A DNA stretch of 64,000 nt, from positions 18,177 to 82,176 of the forward strand of contig WYBT01000058.1 of NCBI GenBank assembly GCA_011525785.1, read 5' to 3'. Shown here piece after piece: positions 9,103-17,526 of this stretch (its first letter is position 1; each line of letters starts with the position of its first letter). This DNA comes from Planctomycetaceae bacterium (GTDB lineage Bacteria > Planctomycetota > UBA1135 > GCA-002686595). The translations under genes and the position numbers were made by a program. The notes beneath the pieces were generated by a model that saw only the letters and a list, made by a program, of their open reading frames with translations, was not told the origin of the DNA and made no database searches.

Positions 9103-9204
9103 CAGTACGGCGCCAGAGCGAACTCTCCACGTTAGCTGCGAGGTCGCGGCGAGCGCTGCGCTGCCCGGCGGCTAACGTGGAAAATCTGCTCTGGCGCCGT
9201 ACTG
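9103..9204. repeat. Long inverted repeat between two minus-strand genes
   Basis: The 17-bp arm 9103-9119 pairs perfectly with 9188-9204. After a 7x7 internal mismatch, 9127-9136 pairs perfectly with 9171-9180, leaving a 34-base loop. The structure fills the gap between the stop of the gene at 9212 and the start of the glycosylase gene at 9100. It could be a terminator/attenuator or a small dispersed palindromic element. Confidence 0.6.
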
Positions 9205-9211
9205 ATGGGTA

Positions 9212-10984
9212 TCAGGGTTGGAGCACGAACTCGATCGCGTTGGTCAGCGCCGTGGACTTCGAGGACGGCGGATCGCGGAACCAGCCCTGCGCCTGGAAGG
9301 TGTCGCCCGCAGTGAAGGGGGCGCCGAGCGCGCCGGGGTTCGCGGCGATGAAGAGGTTCCAGTCGAGGCTGAGCACGCCGTCGCAGGAGCCGATGACGCC
9401 GCCGCTCGATTGGATCGACGTGCGCTGCACCGGCGTCTTGACGCACATGAAGCTCGATGACGCGCCCCACGCCAGCGCCGAGCGCCCGGATGCGCCGTAG
9501 AAGAGAAGTCCCTGGCGCTGACCGTCGACTCCGGATGCGCTGAGCACGAAGCCCGAGCCCGCGCTCGCGCTGGCGACGCCGCTCGCAGCCATCGCGCCGG
9601 CGCAGCCCAGCGCGCTCGTTCCAGCGGTGCAGTACGTGAGCACGCCCGGCCCCTCGAGAGCGATCATCAGCGCGTCGGGCGCAGTGGTGGCCGGCGCTGT
9701 TTGACCCGCAGCCACCCAGCGTCCCGTTCCGGCGGCGCTCGCGCTCCACAGGTACGTGTCGCCGTCCGCGGCGCCGAACGCGAACGAGCCGCTCACCGAT
9801 CCATCGCTGCGCAGCGCCGTCGCGAAGCCCGTGCGGCCGTTCGCGCCTGACGCCACTCCAGCCACGATCGCGGCGCCCGAACCATCCGTGGCGAGCGCCT
9901 GCGCTTCGAGGTCGAAACCGACGTTGGGCAGCACACGACTCCACGCGAGCGCGCCGCCGGGCGCGAAGCAAACCGCGAACGCCTCGCGATCGAAATTGGC
10001 GTCGAAGCGCCAACCTGCGAGCAAGGCGCGGCCCTCGTTGTCGAAGCTCACCGCGTTCACGAACTCGGAGCGCCCGCCGGGTCCGTCCCAGTCGCTGCGC
10101 CAGAGCACCTGACCGCTCGCGCTGTAGGCGATCGACGACGCGTCCATGCTCGTCATCGCATCGTTCGAAACGTAGCCCGCTGCGAGCACGCGCCCGCTCG
10201 AGTCCACGGCGACATCGAGCCCGAAGTCGTTCCCCGCGGGATCCGTCGAGCCGTGCGTGCGCGTCCACTCCACGGCGCCGGCCGGGCTCAGCTTCACGAC
10301 AGCGAACTCGTAGGCGCCGCTCACCACCAGGGAGCCCGCGACATAGACCGTCCCCGAGGCGTCGACGCCCAGTCCTCGCACGGTGCTCATTTCGGTCAGC
10401 GGGTCGAGCGACTGCGTCCACAGGAGCGCGCCCGTGGCGCTGAACTTCGCGATCGCGGGCGTGAGAACGAAGCTCGCGTCCGCGACGTCACCGCACACGT
10501 ACAGCGCGCCGGTTGCATCCACCGCGAGATCCGTGGGCGGCAGAGCGAGGGGCGAGTTCGCGTCCCACACTGCGCTGAAGGCCAGGGTCCCGTTCGCCTC
10601 GTAGCCCGCGACGAACCAGTCCTCGCTGAGGTCCTTCGCGCCGGCGATCACGACGCGCCCCGAAGGCTGCAGCGCGACCTTCACCGGATACGCGTTGCCC
10701 CCGTACAAGCCCAGTCCGAAGACTCGCGTCCAGCGCACTGCGCCGGCCGAGTCGAAGGCGCGCAGCACCGCGCGCGGCACGAAGACACCCGAGCCCGGCG
10801 ACTCCTCTTCGTAAGTGACCCCCGCCGAGTAGCTCGAGCCATCGGCCGCGGCGCACACGGACGTGTAGACGTCGTCGGCGTGCGCAACGCCGTCGAAGAC
10901 GTCTTGCCACTGCAACTGATGAGACTGGGCGGACGCGAGGGCGCTCAGGGCGAGCGCGACGGTGGGCAGGGAGATGAGCTTCAT
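9212..10984 (-). CDS. Secreted beta-propeller-like protein with the shared C-terminal module
   Basis: 590 residues from the ATG at 10984, preceded by GGGAG; MKLISLPTVALALSALASAQS is a standard signal peptide. Residues about 30-445 are repeats of the type VAVDSSGRVLAAGYVS, LAVDATGALYVCGDV and LGVDASGTVYVAGSL, alternating with W-T-R strands. This is the pattern of SBBP/PQQ-like beta-propellers. The C-terminal module covers about 450-590 (YCTAGTSALGC, LLFYG, SFMCVKTPVQR, NPGALGAPF, QGWFRDPP). No enzyme motif is visible; a binding or adhesive surface protein is the likely type. The long inverted repeat at 9103-9204 follows its stop. Confidence 0.85.
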   Translation of the reverse strand: MKLISLPTVALALSALASAQSHQLQWQDVFDGVAHADDVYTSVCAAADGSSYSAGVTYEEESPGSGVFVPRAVLRAFDSAGAVRWTRVFGLGLYGGNAYPVKVALQPSGRVVIAGAKDLSEDWFVAGYEANGTLAFSAVWDANSPLALPPTDLAVDATGALYVCGDVADASFVLTPAIAKFSATGALLWTQSLDPLTEMSTVRGLGVDASGTVYVAGSLVVSGAYEFAVVKLSPAGAVEWTRTHGSTDPAGNDFGLDVAVDSSGRVLAAGYVSNDAMTSMDASSIAYSASGQVLWRSDWDGPGGRSEFVNAVSFDNEGRALLAGWRFDANFDREAFAVCFAPGGALAWSRVLPNVGFDLEAQALATDGSGAAIVAGVASGANGRTGFATALRSDGSVSGSFAFGAADGDTYLWSASAAGTGRWVAAGQTAPATTAPDALMIALEGPGVLTYCTAGTSALGCAGAMAASGVASASAGSGFVLSASGVDGQRQGLLFYGASGRSALAWGASSSFMCVKTPVQRTSIQSSGGVIGSCDGVLSLDWNLFIAANPGALGAPFTAGDTFQAQGWFRDPPSSKSTALTNAIEFVLQP

Positions 10985-11054
10985 GGCGCACTCCCAAGTG
11001 CAACCCACGTTCCCCTCGTCGCGCTGTACGCACAACGATCACCGTCACAGGCCG

Positions 11055-11107
11055 CTGGACAGCGCCGCGGCGCGGCGAACGAACTCGCACGACGCGCCGC
11101 GGTCCAG
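11055..11107 (-). terminator. GC-rich hairpin after the thioredoxin-like protein gene
   Basis: Segments 11065-11074 and 11093-11102 are perfect 10-bp complements, extended by 11055-11059 with 11103-11107. The hairpin lies just downstream (minus strand) of the stop at 11149 and upstream of the start at 10984. It could terminate the upstream transcript or act as a leader structure. No T-tract. Confidence 0.4.
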
Positions 11108-11148
11108 TTCGTGGAATCGCTTGGACGCGCGAAACCACGCGCGGGGCT

Positions 11149-13449
11149 TTAGCCGCCGCGCGGGGGACGTTGGCCGCGCCCGGGCACGTTGCGTTCGGAG
11201 GTCGGCAGCTCGAGCAGCTTGGGATCGAGCTTGGAGAGCGCGTCTTTGAGCTTCACGAGCAGATCGTCGCGCTTGGCGTCGCCCAGGCGCGCCTCGAGCA
11301 TGCGCGAAGTGTCGGCGGGCGTGAGGTTCAAGCCGTCGGGCGTCGCCGCCGAGTCCGCGCGGCGCGCGAAGCTCGCGAGCAGTTCGCTGGTCGCGCGCTC
11401 GAGATCGCCTTGCTCGAGCGCCATTCGCGCGCGGCCGGCGAGTGCGAGCGCGATGAAGTGATTGCACAGGTCCGCGCCCTCGGGCAGCGATCTCGCGTTC
11501 GTCTCGTAGTGAGCGATGCCGGCGTTGTACGCGGCTGCGGCCTGATCGAACTCGCCTCGACGGCGGTGGTGTTCGGCGGCGACGAGCGCTGCGTAGCCCG
11601 CGTACCACGAGAGCTGCAGGCTCGCGTCCGGTCGCGAGAGCATCTCGCTGTAGGTGCTGAGCAGTCCCGTGGGGCCCTTCTCCCACAGGATGCGCGAGCG
11701 CAGCCGCTCGTGGAGCAGCGCCGAGTCCGGGAAGCGCGTGAGCGCGTTGTCGAGCACCGCGTTGGCGCGCGGGCTCGCGCCGAGCCAGCGCAGGAAGTCG
11801 TAGTACGAGACCAGGTTCTCGTCGGTGACGAGCGGATGCTCGCTCAGTGTCGCGTAGGCCGCGTTGATGTCGGCCATCCACTCCGGCGGCCACTGCGTGC
11901 GCTCGCGGTAGGCCTTGCGGATCGCGAGCTGACGCGAGAGCGCGAACAGCGCGAGCACTTGCACCTTGACGTCCTCGGTCGCGCCCAGGCCCGCGTCGTC
12001 GAGCTTGAGCATGCCGCCTTCGATGGCCGCGACGGCGCGCGGCAGTGCGGAGGCCTGATCGCCGAGCTTGTTCGCGCACACCGCGAGCAACGCGTCGAGC
12101 TTCCAGCCCTTGGCGCCGAGCTTCTCGGCCTCCTGGGCGTTCAGCCGCGCCTCTTCGACGAGCGCTTGCGCGAAACGCCGATCGACACCGGCCTGCGCGG
12201 CGCGCGCGAGCAACGACTCGGCGAACTCGAGCTTCGCGCCGGGGTCGGTCGGACGCACGCCGAGTTGCTCGGCGCGATCCTCGACGCCGGCGGCGACGGT
12301 CCGAACTCGCGAAGTGGCTTCGTACTGCGCTTGCGGCGAGCCGGCGCGGGCGAGATCGATGTGCTTGGAGCCGATCGACAGCCCGCGGTGCAGCGCGGCC
12401 AGCGTCTTGGCGCGCGGGAACTTCTCGCCGAGACGCTCCGCCGCTGCGATGAGCATCTCGCGCTCGTCCTTCTCCATCGGTGTCTTGAGCGCCTCGGCGA
12501 TCAGGTCGACCGCGCCCTCGGTCTGGTTCTGCGCGAGCGACTGGCGCGCGAGCTTGGCGAGCTCGACGTCGAGCCCGAACACCGCCAGTCGCAGCAGCTC
12601 GTTTTGATCCACGTCACGGCGCTTGAGCGTCGACTCGAGCAGCGTGCGGCGCACCACGACATCGCCGCTCTTGTACGCGCGCTCGATCGCTTCGCGGTCG
12701 ATGATGTCGGCGCTGGCGACGCGCTCTTCGATTCTCACGCCGTCGCGCACGGGCTCCTGCGGCGGCGGGAAGTCCTTCGCGCCTTCGACGTACGCCGTGA
12801 GCACCGTCTTGGTGTCCCACGAGTAGTAAACGTCGTACAGCTCCTTGCCCGACAGATCGAGCGCGATGTGCCGCGGCGAAACGCGCACGCCTTCGAAGTA
12901 CTTGTCGTACAGCTCGGTCTCGGCCGCGATGTGCTCGCCGCAGGTCACCGTGCCGAAGCGCGGGCACTCCACGCGCTGACCGGCCTCGTCGTAGTCGCGC
13001 GGCGAGTGGCGGTACACCGACGCGATCACGCATACGTAGGGCGCGAGCAGTTCACCGACCGCCGGATCGCGGTACTTCACGCCCGCGAAGTGCTCGCTGG
13101 CGATTTCGCCGTCCATGTTGACGCACACCAAAATCGGCCGTTGGTCGCGCTGCGCAACCTTGATCGCGTCTTCGAACGAGCGCTGCCATTTGATGACCAC
13201 CGGCTTGGCCCAACCCTCGGCCGTCGCGGCCGGCCAGATCTGCGGCTCGGTCATGCCCTCGGGCAGAGCCGGCGGCGAACCGAAGCGGAAGGAGTCCTTG
13301 CTCGGCGCGGCGCCGCCTTGCGGGCGTGCGGCGGCCGGGGGCGCGCCGGCGGCGGGCTCCTGGGCGCTCGAGTGGGCGCGCGCGTGGCCCGCAGCGAGAA
13401 CGAGGGCGGAGAGCAGGCACGAAACGGTCTTGGCGTGGGGCGCTTGCAT
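11149..13449 (-). CDS. Secreted protein: thioredoxin-fold domain plus helical (TPR-like) repeats
   Basis: 766 residues from the ATG at 13449, which gives a signal peptide (core SCLLSALVLAAG). After a Pro/Ala-rich linker, about residues 70-200 match the start of thioredoxin_7/DUF255-like domains: FEDAIKVAQRDQRPILVCVN, then a strand and DPAVGELLAPYVCVIASV. The usual CxxC redox pair is absent at the expected place. The rest, about residues 260-750, is alpha-helical with TPR-like periodicity, for example LSWYAGYAALVAAEHHRRRG and FDQAAAAYNAGI. It ends in a basic, Pro/Gly-rich tail. A periplasmic scaffold rather than a disulfide oxidoreductase is the more likely role. It lies divergent to the gene at 13638. 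Confidence 0.75.
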   Translation of the reverse strand: MQAPHAKTVSCLLSALVLAAGHARAHSSAQEPAAGAPPAAARPQGGAAPSKDSFRFGSPPALPEGMTEPQIWPAATAEGWAKPVVIKWQRSFEDAIKVAQRDQRPILVCVNMDGEIASEHFAGVKYRDPAVGELLAPYVCVIASVYRHSPRDYDEAGQRVECPRFGTVTCGEHIAAETELYDKYFEGVRVSPRHIALDLSGKELYDVYYSWDTKTVLTAYVEGAKDFPPPQEPVRDGVRIEERVASADIIDREAIERAYKSGDVVVRRTLLESTLKRRDVDQNELLRLAVFGLDVELAKLARQSLAQNQTEGAVDLIAEALKTPMEKDEREMLIAAAERLGEKFPRAKTLAALHRGLSIGSKHIDLARAGSPQAQYEATSRVRTVAAGVEDRAEQLGVRPTDPGAKLEFAESLLARAAQAGVDRRFAQALVEEARLNAQEAEKLGAKGWKLDALLAVCANKLGDQASALPRAVAAIEGGMLKLDDAGLGATEDVKVQVLALFALSRQLAIRKAYRERTQWPPEWMADINAAYATLSEHPLVTDENLVSYYDFLRWLGASPRANAVLDNALTRFPDSALLHERLRSRILWEKGPTGLLSTYSEMLSRPDASLQLSWYAGYAALVAAEHHRRRGEFDQAAAAYNAGIAHYETNARSLPEGADLCNHFIALALAGRARMALEQGDLERATSELLASFARRADSAATPDGLNLTPADTSRMLEARLGDAKRDDLLVKLKDALSKLDPKLLELPTSERNVPGRGQRPPRGG

Positions 13450-13637
13450 GGCCTGACTAGGCTCGCGCCAAGCGCTCGTCACGTCCATGCGGCGGGCTGA
13501 TATCCGGCGCAAGTCGGCGTAGCGCGCGGACTTCGGCGCAGCTTGCGCGTCTTGCGCCGCGCCTGTTGCGAGTGAGACCCAGTCTCAGTACGATGCGCAC
13601 GCGTCTCTCGAACAGGCCCCACCCGAGGACCTCTTCG

Positions 13638-14642
13638 ATGTCTCTGTTCTTCCTGCGCCGGCCGGCCACGGTCGCCGCCCTCGTTCTCTCTTCCGCTGCC
13701 GCCTTCGCCGCCTTCACCAACCCCTTCACGCCGAGCTACCGCGGCGCGCCGCTGACCCAGTACGCCTACTGGGAGTCGTTCGTGTTCGGCTCCGGCGGGC
13801 TCAACGATCCGACCGACCCGGCTTCGACTGCGGCCGCGACGCTCGAGCAGCTAAACCCCGACGCGCTCGTCACCGGCGGCGGCAACCTCTACATCTTCAA
13901 CGGCATCCCCGAGTACGTGCTGCGCTGCGCGTCGCCCGCGCGCGTGCGCCGCGTGGCGTTGCAGACTTCGACCTTCGGCAACGAGCTCGACTACGCGGCG
14001 ACGGTGCTGGAGTACGTCGACGCGCTCGGCGCGACGCGCCAGATCCCATTCTCGAGCTCGACCGAACTCGCGCGCTACCCGGCGTTCGGGGTCGCTGTGG
14101 AGACGCTGTTCGAGTGGGAGCTGGCGCCCGCGGCGGACGACATCACGACGTTCTCGATCCGCTTCGTCGGCGCCGACACGAACATCAGCCTCGATGCGCT
14201 GGCGCTCGACATCCAGCACGAGTCGCCGGTCGCGAGCTACTGCGCCGCCAAGATCACATCGCAGGCATGCGCACCGACGCTCTCGACGAGCGGCCATCCA
14301 AGCGTCGCATCCGGCCTGCCGTTCAACGTGTTCGCAACGGGCGTGATCCCCGCGGCGCCTGGAGCGTTCTTCTACGGACTCAACGGGCCCGCGAGCCTGC
14401 CCTTCAAGGGCGGCACGATGTGCGTCGCAGGTCCGATTCGGCGCACCCCGGTTCAAGGCGCCTCGAGCGCGAGCGCCTGCGGATCGCAACTCGCCTACGA
14501 CTTCAACGCGTGGATCACCTCGGGCGCAGATCCTGCGCTGAGCTTCGGCGCTGTGGTTCACCTGCAAGCGTGGAGTCGAGACGGCGCCGCCTCGTTCGGC
14601 TCGAGCCTGTCGAACGCCATCACCTTCACCGTCGCACCCTGA
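13638..14642 (+). CDS. Secreted protein with a divergent copy of the C-terminal module
   Basis: 334 residues from the ATG at 13638, which follows GAGG and begins a signal peptide (MSLFFLRRPATVAALVLSSAAAFA). Residues about 25-195 form a beta-rich domain of unknown family. Residues about 200-334 align to the shared module by spacing and motifs (SYC..., ATG...GAFFYGLNG, MCV, RRTPVQ, YDFNAW, LQAWSRD, SSLSNAITF). It lacks the VEGQ, VK and WFRDPP strings of the other six. All four conserved cysteine positions are kept. It is the most diverged module in the window and useful for defining the invariant core. Divergent from the gene at 11149. Confidence 0.8.
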   Translation: MSLFFLRRPATVAALVLSSAAAFAAFTNPFTPSYRGAPLTQYAYWESFVFGSGGLNDPTDPASTAAATLEQLNPDALVTGGGNLYIFNGIPEYVLRCASPARVRRVALQTSTFGNELDYAATVLEYVDALGATRQIPFSSSTELARYPAFGVAVETLFEWELAPAADDITTFSIRFVGADTNISLDALALDIQHESPVASYCAAKITSQACAPTLSTSGHPSVASGLPFNVFATGVIPAAPGAFFYGLNGPASLPFKGGTMCVAGPIRRTPVQGASSASACGSQLAYDFNAWITSGADPALSFGAVVHLQAWSRDGAASFGSSLSNAITFTVAP

Positions 14643-14687
14643 GCGTCCCGCTGTTTTAGGGAGACGCCAGTCCTGAAAAGGGACGCT
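14642..14687 (+). terminator. Candidate terminator hairpin
   Basis: An 8-bp stem (14642-14649 with 14680-14687) directly after the stop codon is followed by TTGG. The loop is long (30 bases), so this is a weak call. Confidence 0.3.
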
Positions 14688-14770
14688 TTGGTCCCGGGGG
14701 GCGCGGTCAGGCCGCGTCCCTCGGGTTTCTCGAACTGAATGCCGCAAAAGCCCTCGAGACCGATATCGCC

Positions 14771-16705
14771 ATGATCCAACTCTGCGCCCTCGCTTCCGTC
14801 GCTGCCATGAGCGCCGACCCCACCAACACTATTGACGAGATCGCGCCGCGAGCGATCGCAGTCCTGCCGCGCGGCTTGACCAGCCACGCCGCGGCTGAAC
14901 TCAATGGGTGGTTGTACGTTTACGGCGGCTACTTCGGTGAACCCCACGAGTATTGCAGAGAGGATCAGTCCCGCTCGTTCCTGCGGCTGAACCTCCACGA
15001 TGGACTTTCGTGGGAACACCTGAGCGATCAAGCTCCGCTGCAGAGTGCGGCGGTGCTCGCGTACGGAGGAGCGCTCTTTCGCTTTGGTGGAATGCGCGCC
15101 GAGAACGAGCGCTACGACGAACCGCTGCTGCACTCGCTGGACGAAGTGGCGCGTTACGACCCGACGCGGCGTGCGTGGGACGAGCTCGCACCGATGCCCA
15201 GCCCGCGCTCGTCGCACGCTGCGTGCGTTGTCGAGTCGAAGGTGGTGGTCGTCGGCGGCTGGAACCTCGCCGGCAAGCTCGGTCGCAGCTCGGAGTGGTG
15301 CGCTGATGTGCTCACGCTCGACTTGAACGACGTCAGCGCAGCCTGGAGCTCGAGCCCGGCGCCGTTCCGTCGACGTGCGCTCGCCGCGGCGGCGCTCGAA
15401 GGTCGCGTGTACGCGATCGGCGGCATGGACGAGAGCGGTCAGCCCTCGAGCCGCGTCGACGTGCTCGACCTCGCTTCGATGCGTTGGTCGCAGGCCCCCG
15501 AGCTGCCCGAGACCGGTTTTGGTTGTGCGGCAACGGCGAGCGACAGCGCCGTGTACGCGAGCGCGCGCTCCGGTCGAGTGTGGCGGCTCACGCCCGGCGG
15601 GGAGCGTTGGGAGCGTCACGCCGATCTCGCGGCGCCGCGCTACTTCCACCAACTCGTGGCGGCGGCCGGCGGCCAACTCGTCGCGGTCGGAGGCATCTCC
15701 GGCGCCCGCCGCCCGCGCGCGGTGGAGTTCATCGCCCTCGACGACGCGCCGGGGCCGAAAGTCGAGACGCTGGTCGTCCCCTCGCCGGCATCGGCCAAGA
15801 ATCGGCAGGCGTTGTTCGTGCACAGCGGCGCGTTGCACTTCTTCGGCGGCAACCAGCGCACCGGCCAGCACGACTTCGACGACGCTGCGTTCGTCGACGA
15901 GGGCTGGAAGTTCGATCTCGCGACCCTGGAGTGGTCGACGCTGCCGGCCCTGCCGGTGCGGCGCCAGTCGCTGCAGGCGGTCTGCACGGGCGACTCGGCC
16001 TTGCTCATCGGCGGTTTCGCGCGCGGCGAAGGCGGCACGCGAGCGTTCGGCGACGCTTTTGTGTTCGATCCGCGCGCGGAGAGTTGGCGCACGCTGCCCG
16101 AGTGCGTGAAGCCGGGGCGCACGCAGTTCGCACTGCTCGAGCACGACCGCGCGCTGTGGCTCTTCGGCGGTCTGGACTACGTGCAAGGGCGCGACGGCGG
16201 GTCGGACTTCAATCACCCGGTCGAGGTGCTGCGCCGCGCGTTCGACGCTCCCGACGATGCGCCTTTCGAGCGCACGGAGCTGGAGCTGCCGCGCCCGCGC
16301 CGCGCGTTCGGGCACGCGACACTCGACGGCAAGCTGTACCTCGTCGGCGGACTCGCCGACGGCTTCGCGAGCGTCCCAGAGTGCGACGTGTTCGACTTCG
16401 CGACGCAGAGCTGGTCTCGAATCCCGTCGCCTGCCGTCGAGCGCATCTCGCCGGAGCTCGTGGCCCTCGACGGAGCGCTGTACCTGGCCGCCGGCTCAGC
16501 GCGCGCGGGCGCTGACGCTCCGCCGGGGCCGGCGCTGTCGATCGAGCGTTTCGATCCCGCGCGCGGCGTGTGGGAGACCTTCCTCGAGCGCCTACCCTTC
16601 GATCCGACGCACGTGCGCATGTTCGCGCACCGCGGCCGCCTGCTCGTGGTCTCGACCCATGACACCCAGTCGCGGACGCTGCGCGTGGCTTGGATAACGC
16701 CCTGA
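14771..16705 (+). CDS. Kelch-repeat protein, probably two six-bladed propellers
   Basis: 644 residues. Kelch blades are marked by a di-glycine after a hydrophobic strand: YVYGGY, FRFGGM, VVVGGW, YAIGGM, VAVGGI, HFFGGN, LLIGGF, WLFGGL, YLVGGL. There are also degenerate blades (YASARSG, YLAAGSA, LVVSTHD), about twelve in all. Most blades carry the downstream Trp and Arg of kelch repeats (for example DPTRRAWDELAPMPSPRSSHA). The N-terminus MIQLCALASVAAMSADP is short and only weakly signal-like, so location is uncertain. It lacks the shared C-terminal module found in most exported proteins of this window. Kelch propellers bind partners or, in some families, sialic acid; no catalytic feature is visible here. 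Confidence 0.8.
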   Translation: MIQLCALASVAAMSADPTNTIDEIAPRAIAVLPRGLTSHAAAELNGWLYVYGGYFGEPHEYCREDQSRSFLRLNLHDGLSWEHLSDQAPLQSAAVLAYGGALFRFGGMRAENERYDEPLLHSLDEVARYDPTRRAWDELAPMPSPRSSHAACVVESKVVVVGGWNLAGKLGRSSEWCADVLTLDLNDVSAAWSSSPAPFRRRALAAAALEGRVYAIGGMDESGQPSSRVDVLDLASMRWSQAPELPETGFGCAATASDSAVYASARSGRVWRLTPGGERWERHADLAAPRYFHQLVAAAGGQLVAVGGISGARRPRAVEFIALDDAPGPKVETLVVPSPASAKNRQALFVHSGALHFFGGNQRTGQHDFDDAAFVDEGWKFDLATLEWSTLPALPVRRQSLQAVCTGDSALLIGGFARGEGGTRAFGDAFVFDPRAESWRTLPECVKPGRTQFALLEHDRALWLFGGLDYVQGRDGGSDFNHPVEVLRRAFDAPDDAPFERTELELPRPRRAFGHATLDGKLYLVGGLADGFASVPECDVFDFATQSWSRIPSPAVERISPELVALDGALYLAAGSARAGADAPPGPALSIERFDPARGVWETFLERLPFDPTHVRMFAHRGRLLVVSTHDTQSRTLRVAWITP

Positions 16706-16783
16706 GTCTCGCGTGCTGCGCGAGCGGACGGGCTCAGCAGGCATCCGCTTCGACGGACCGGGGTCGCTACGATTCCCGCATCG

Positions 16784-17518
16784 ATGGCCACATTCGAGCC
16801 CCAAGAGTTCCGCCGCAAGTTCGACGAATTGATCGTTCGCGGGCAGTTCCACGAGACGCCCGAGTACTACCCGCGCTACCGCACGCGCTACGAGGAGCTG
16901 TTCCGCGTTTTCTGCCAGCGCGCGCCGCAGGGGCCGCTGGAGGTGCTGGACATCGGCGGCGGCATCTACGCCACGCTGGCGACGGCGCTGCGCGGCGACC
17001 GCTGCACGGTGGCGGACGTGGGCGCGAACAACGTCGAGTACTTGAAGCGCTGCGGCGTCGCGAGCGTCGAGTGGAACCTGTGCAGGGACGAGCAGCCCTT
17101 CGAGGCGCGCTTCGACGCGATCGTGTTCTCCGAGGTGATCGAGCACCTGCCCGTGCCCTCGCACTTGGTGCTCGAACGGCTGCGGCGCGCGCTGAAGCCC
17201 GGCGGCTTCATCCTGTGCACCACGCCTAACCTCTACAGGCTGCGCAACGTCGTCTACATGGCGCTGGGCAAGCCCATTTTCGATTACTTCAGGATGCCCA
17301 CCGACCGCGGGCTGGGCCACGTACTCGAGTTCAGCCGCGATCACTTGGCGTGGCAAATCGAGACGGCTGGCTTCCGCCTGGAGTCGCTGGAGTTGCGCTA
17401 CTTCCCGCACCAGCCGTATTCGCTGCCGTTTCGCGTGCTCTCGTGGCTGGGCCGGCCGCTGTTCTGGTTCCCGCGCTGGCGCGACTGCCTGGTGGCGATC
17501 GCGCAGGCGCCGCGCTGA
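16784..17518 (+). CDS. Class I SAM-dependent methyltransferase
   Basis: 244 residues. Motif I is LEVLDIGGGIYATLA (about residues 48-62), followed by the acidic ribose-binding position in VADVG. The post-motif FDAIVFSEVIEHLP and ALKPGGFILCTTPN match the UbiE/Methyltransf_11 layout. The C-terminal part, rich in aromatic residues, includes LPFRVLSWLGRPLFWFP, which could associate with membrane. Such enzymes in this arrangement often act in cell-surface glycan or lipid biosynthesis, but the substrate cannot be read from the sequence. The next gene (RecQ) starts 9 bases after the stop, so they are probably cotranscribed. Confidence 0.85.
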   Translation: MATFEPQEFRRKFDELIVRGQFHETPEYYPRYRTRYEELFRVFCQRAPQGPLEVLDIGGGIYATLATALRGDRCTVADVGANNVEYLKRCGVASVEWNLCRDEQPFEARFDAIVFSEVIEHLPVPSHLVLERLRRALKPGGFILCTTPNLYRLRNVVYMALGKPIFDYFRMPTDRGLGHVLEFSRDHLAWQIETAGFRLESLELRYFPHQPYSLPFRVLSWLGRPLFWFPRWRDCLVAIAQAPR

Positions 17519-17526
17519 GCGACGCG

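Noticed and set aside
14771..16705. Kelch protein as a sialic-acid-type epimerase or galactose oxidase
   Set aside because: Kelch blades are clear, but no catalytic Cys/Tyr/His set or lectin domain is visible, and the length fits two plain propellers.
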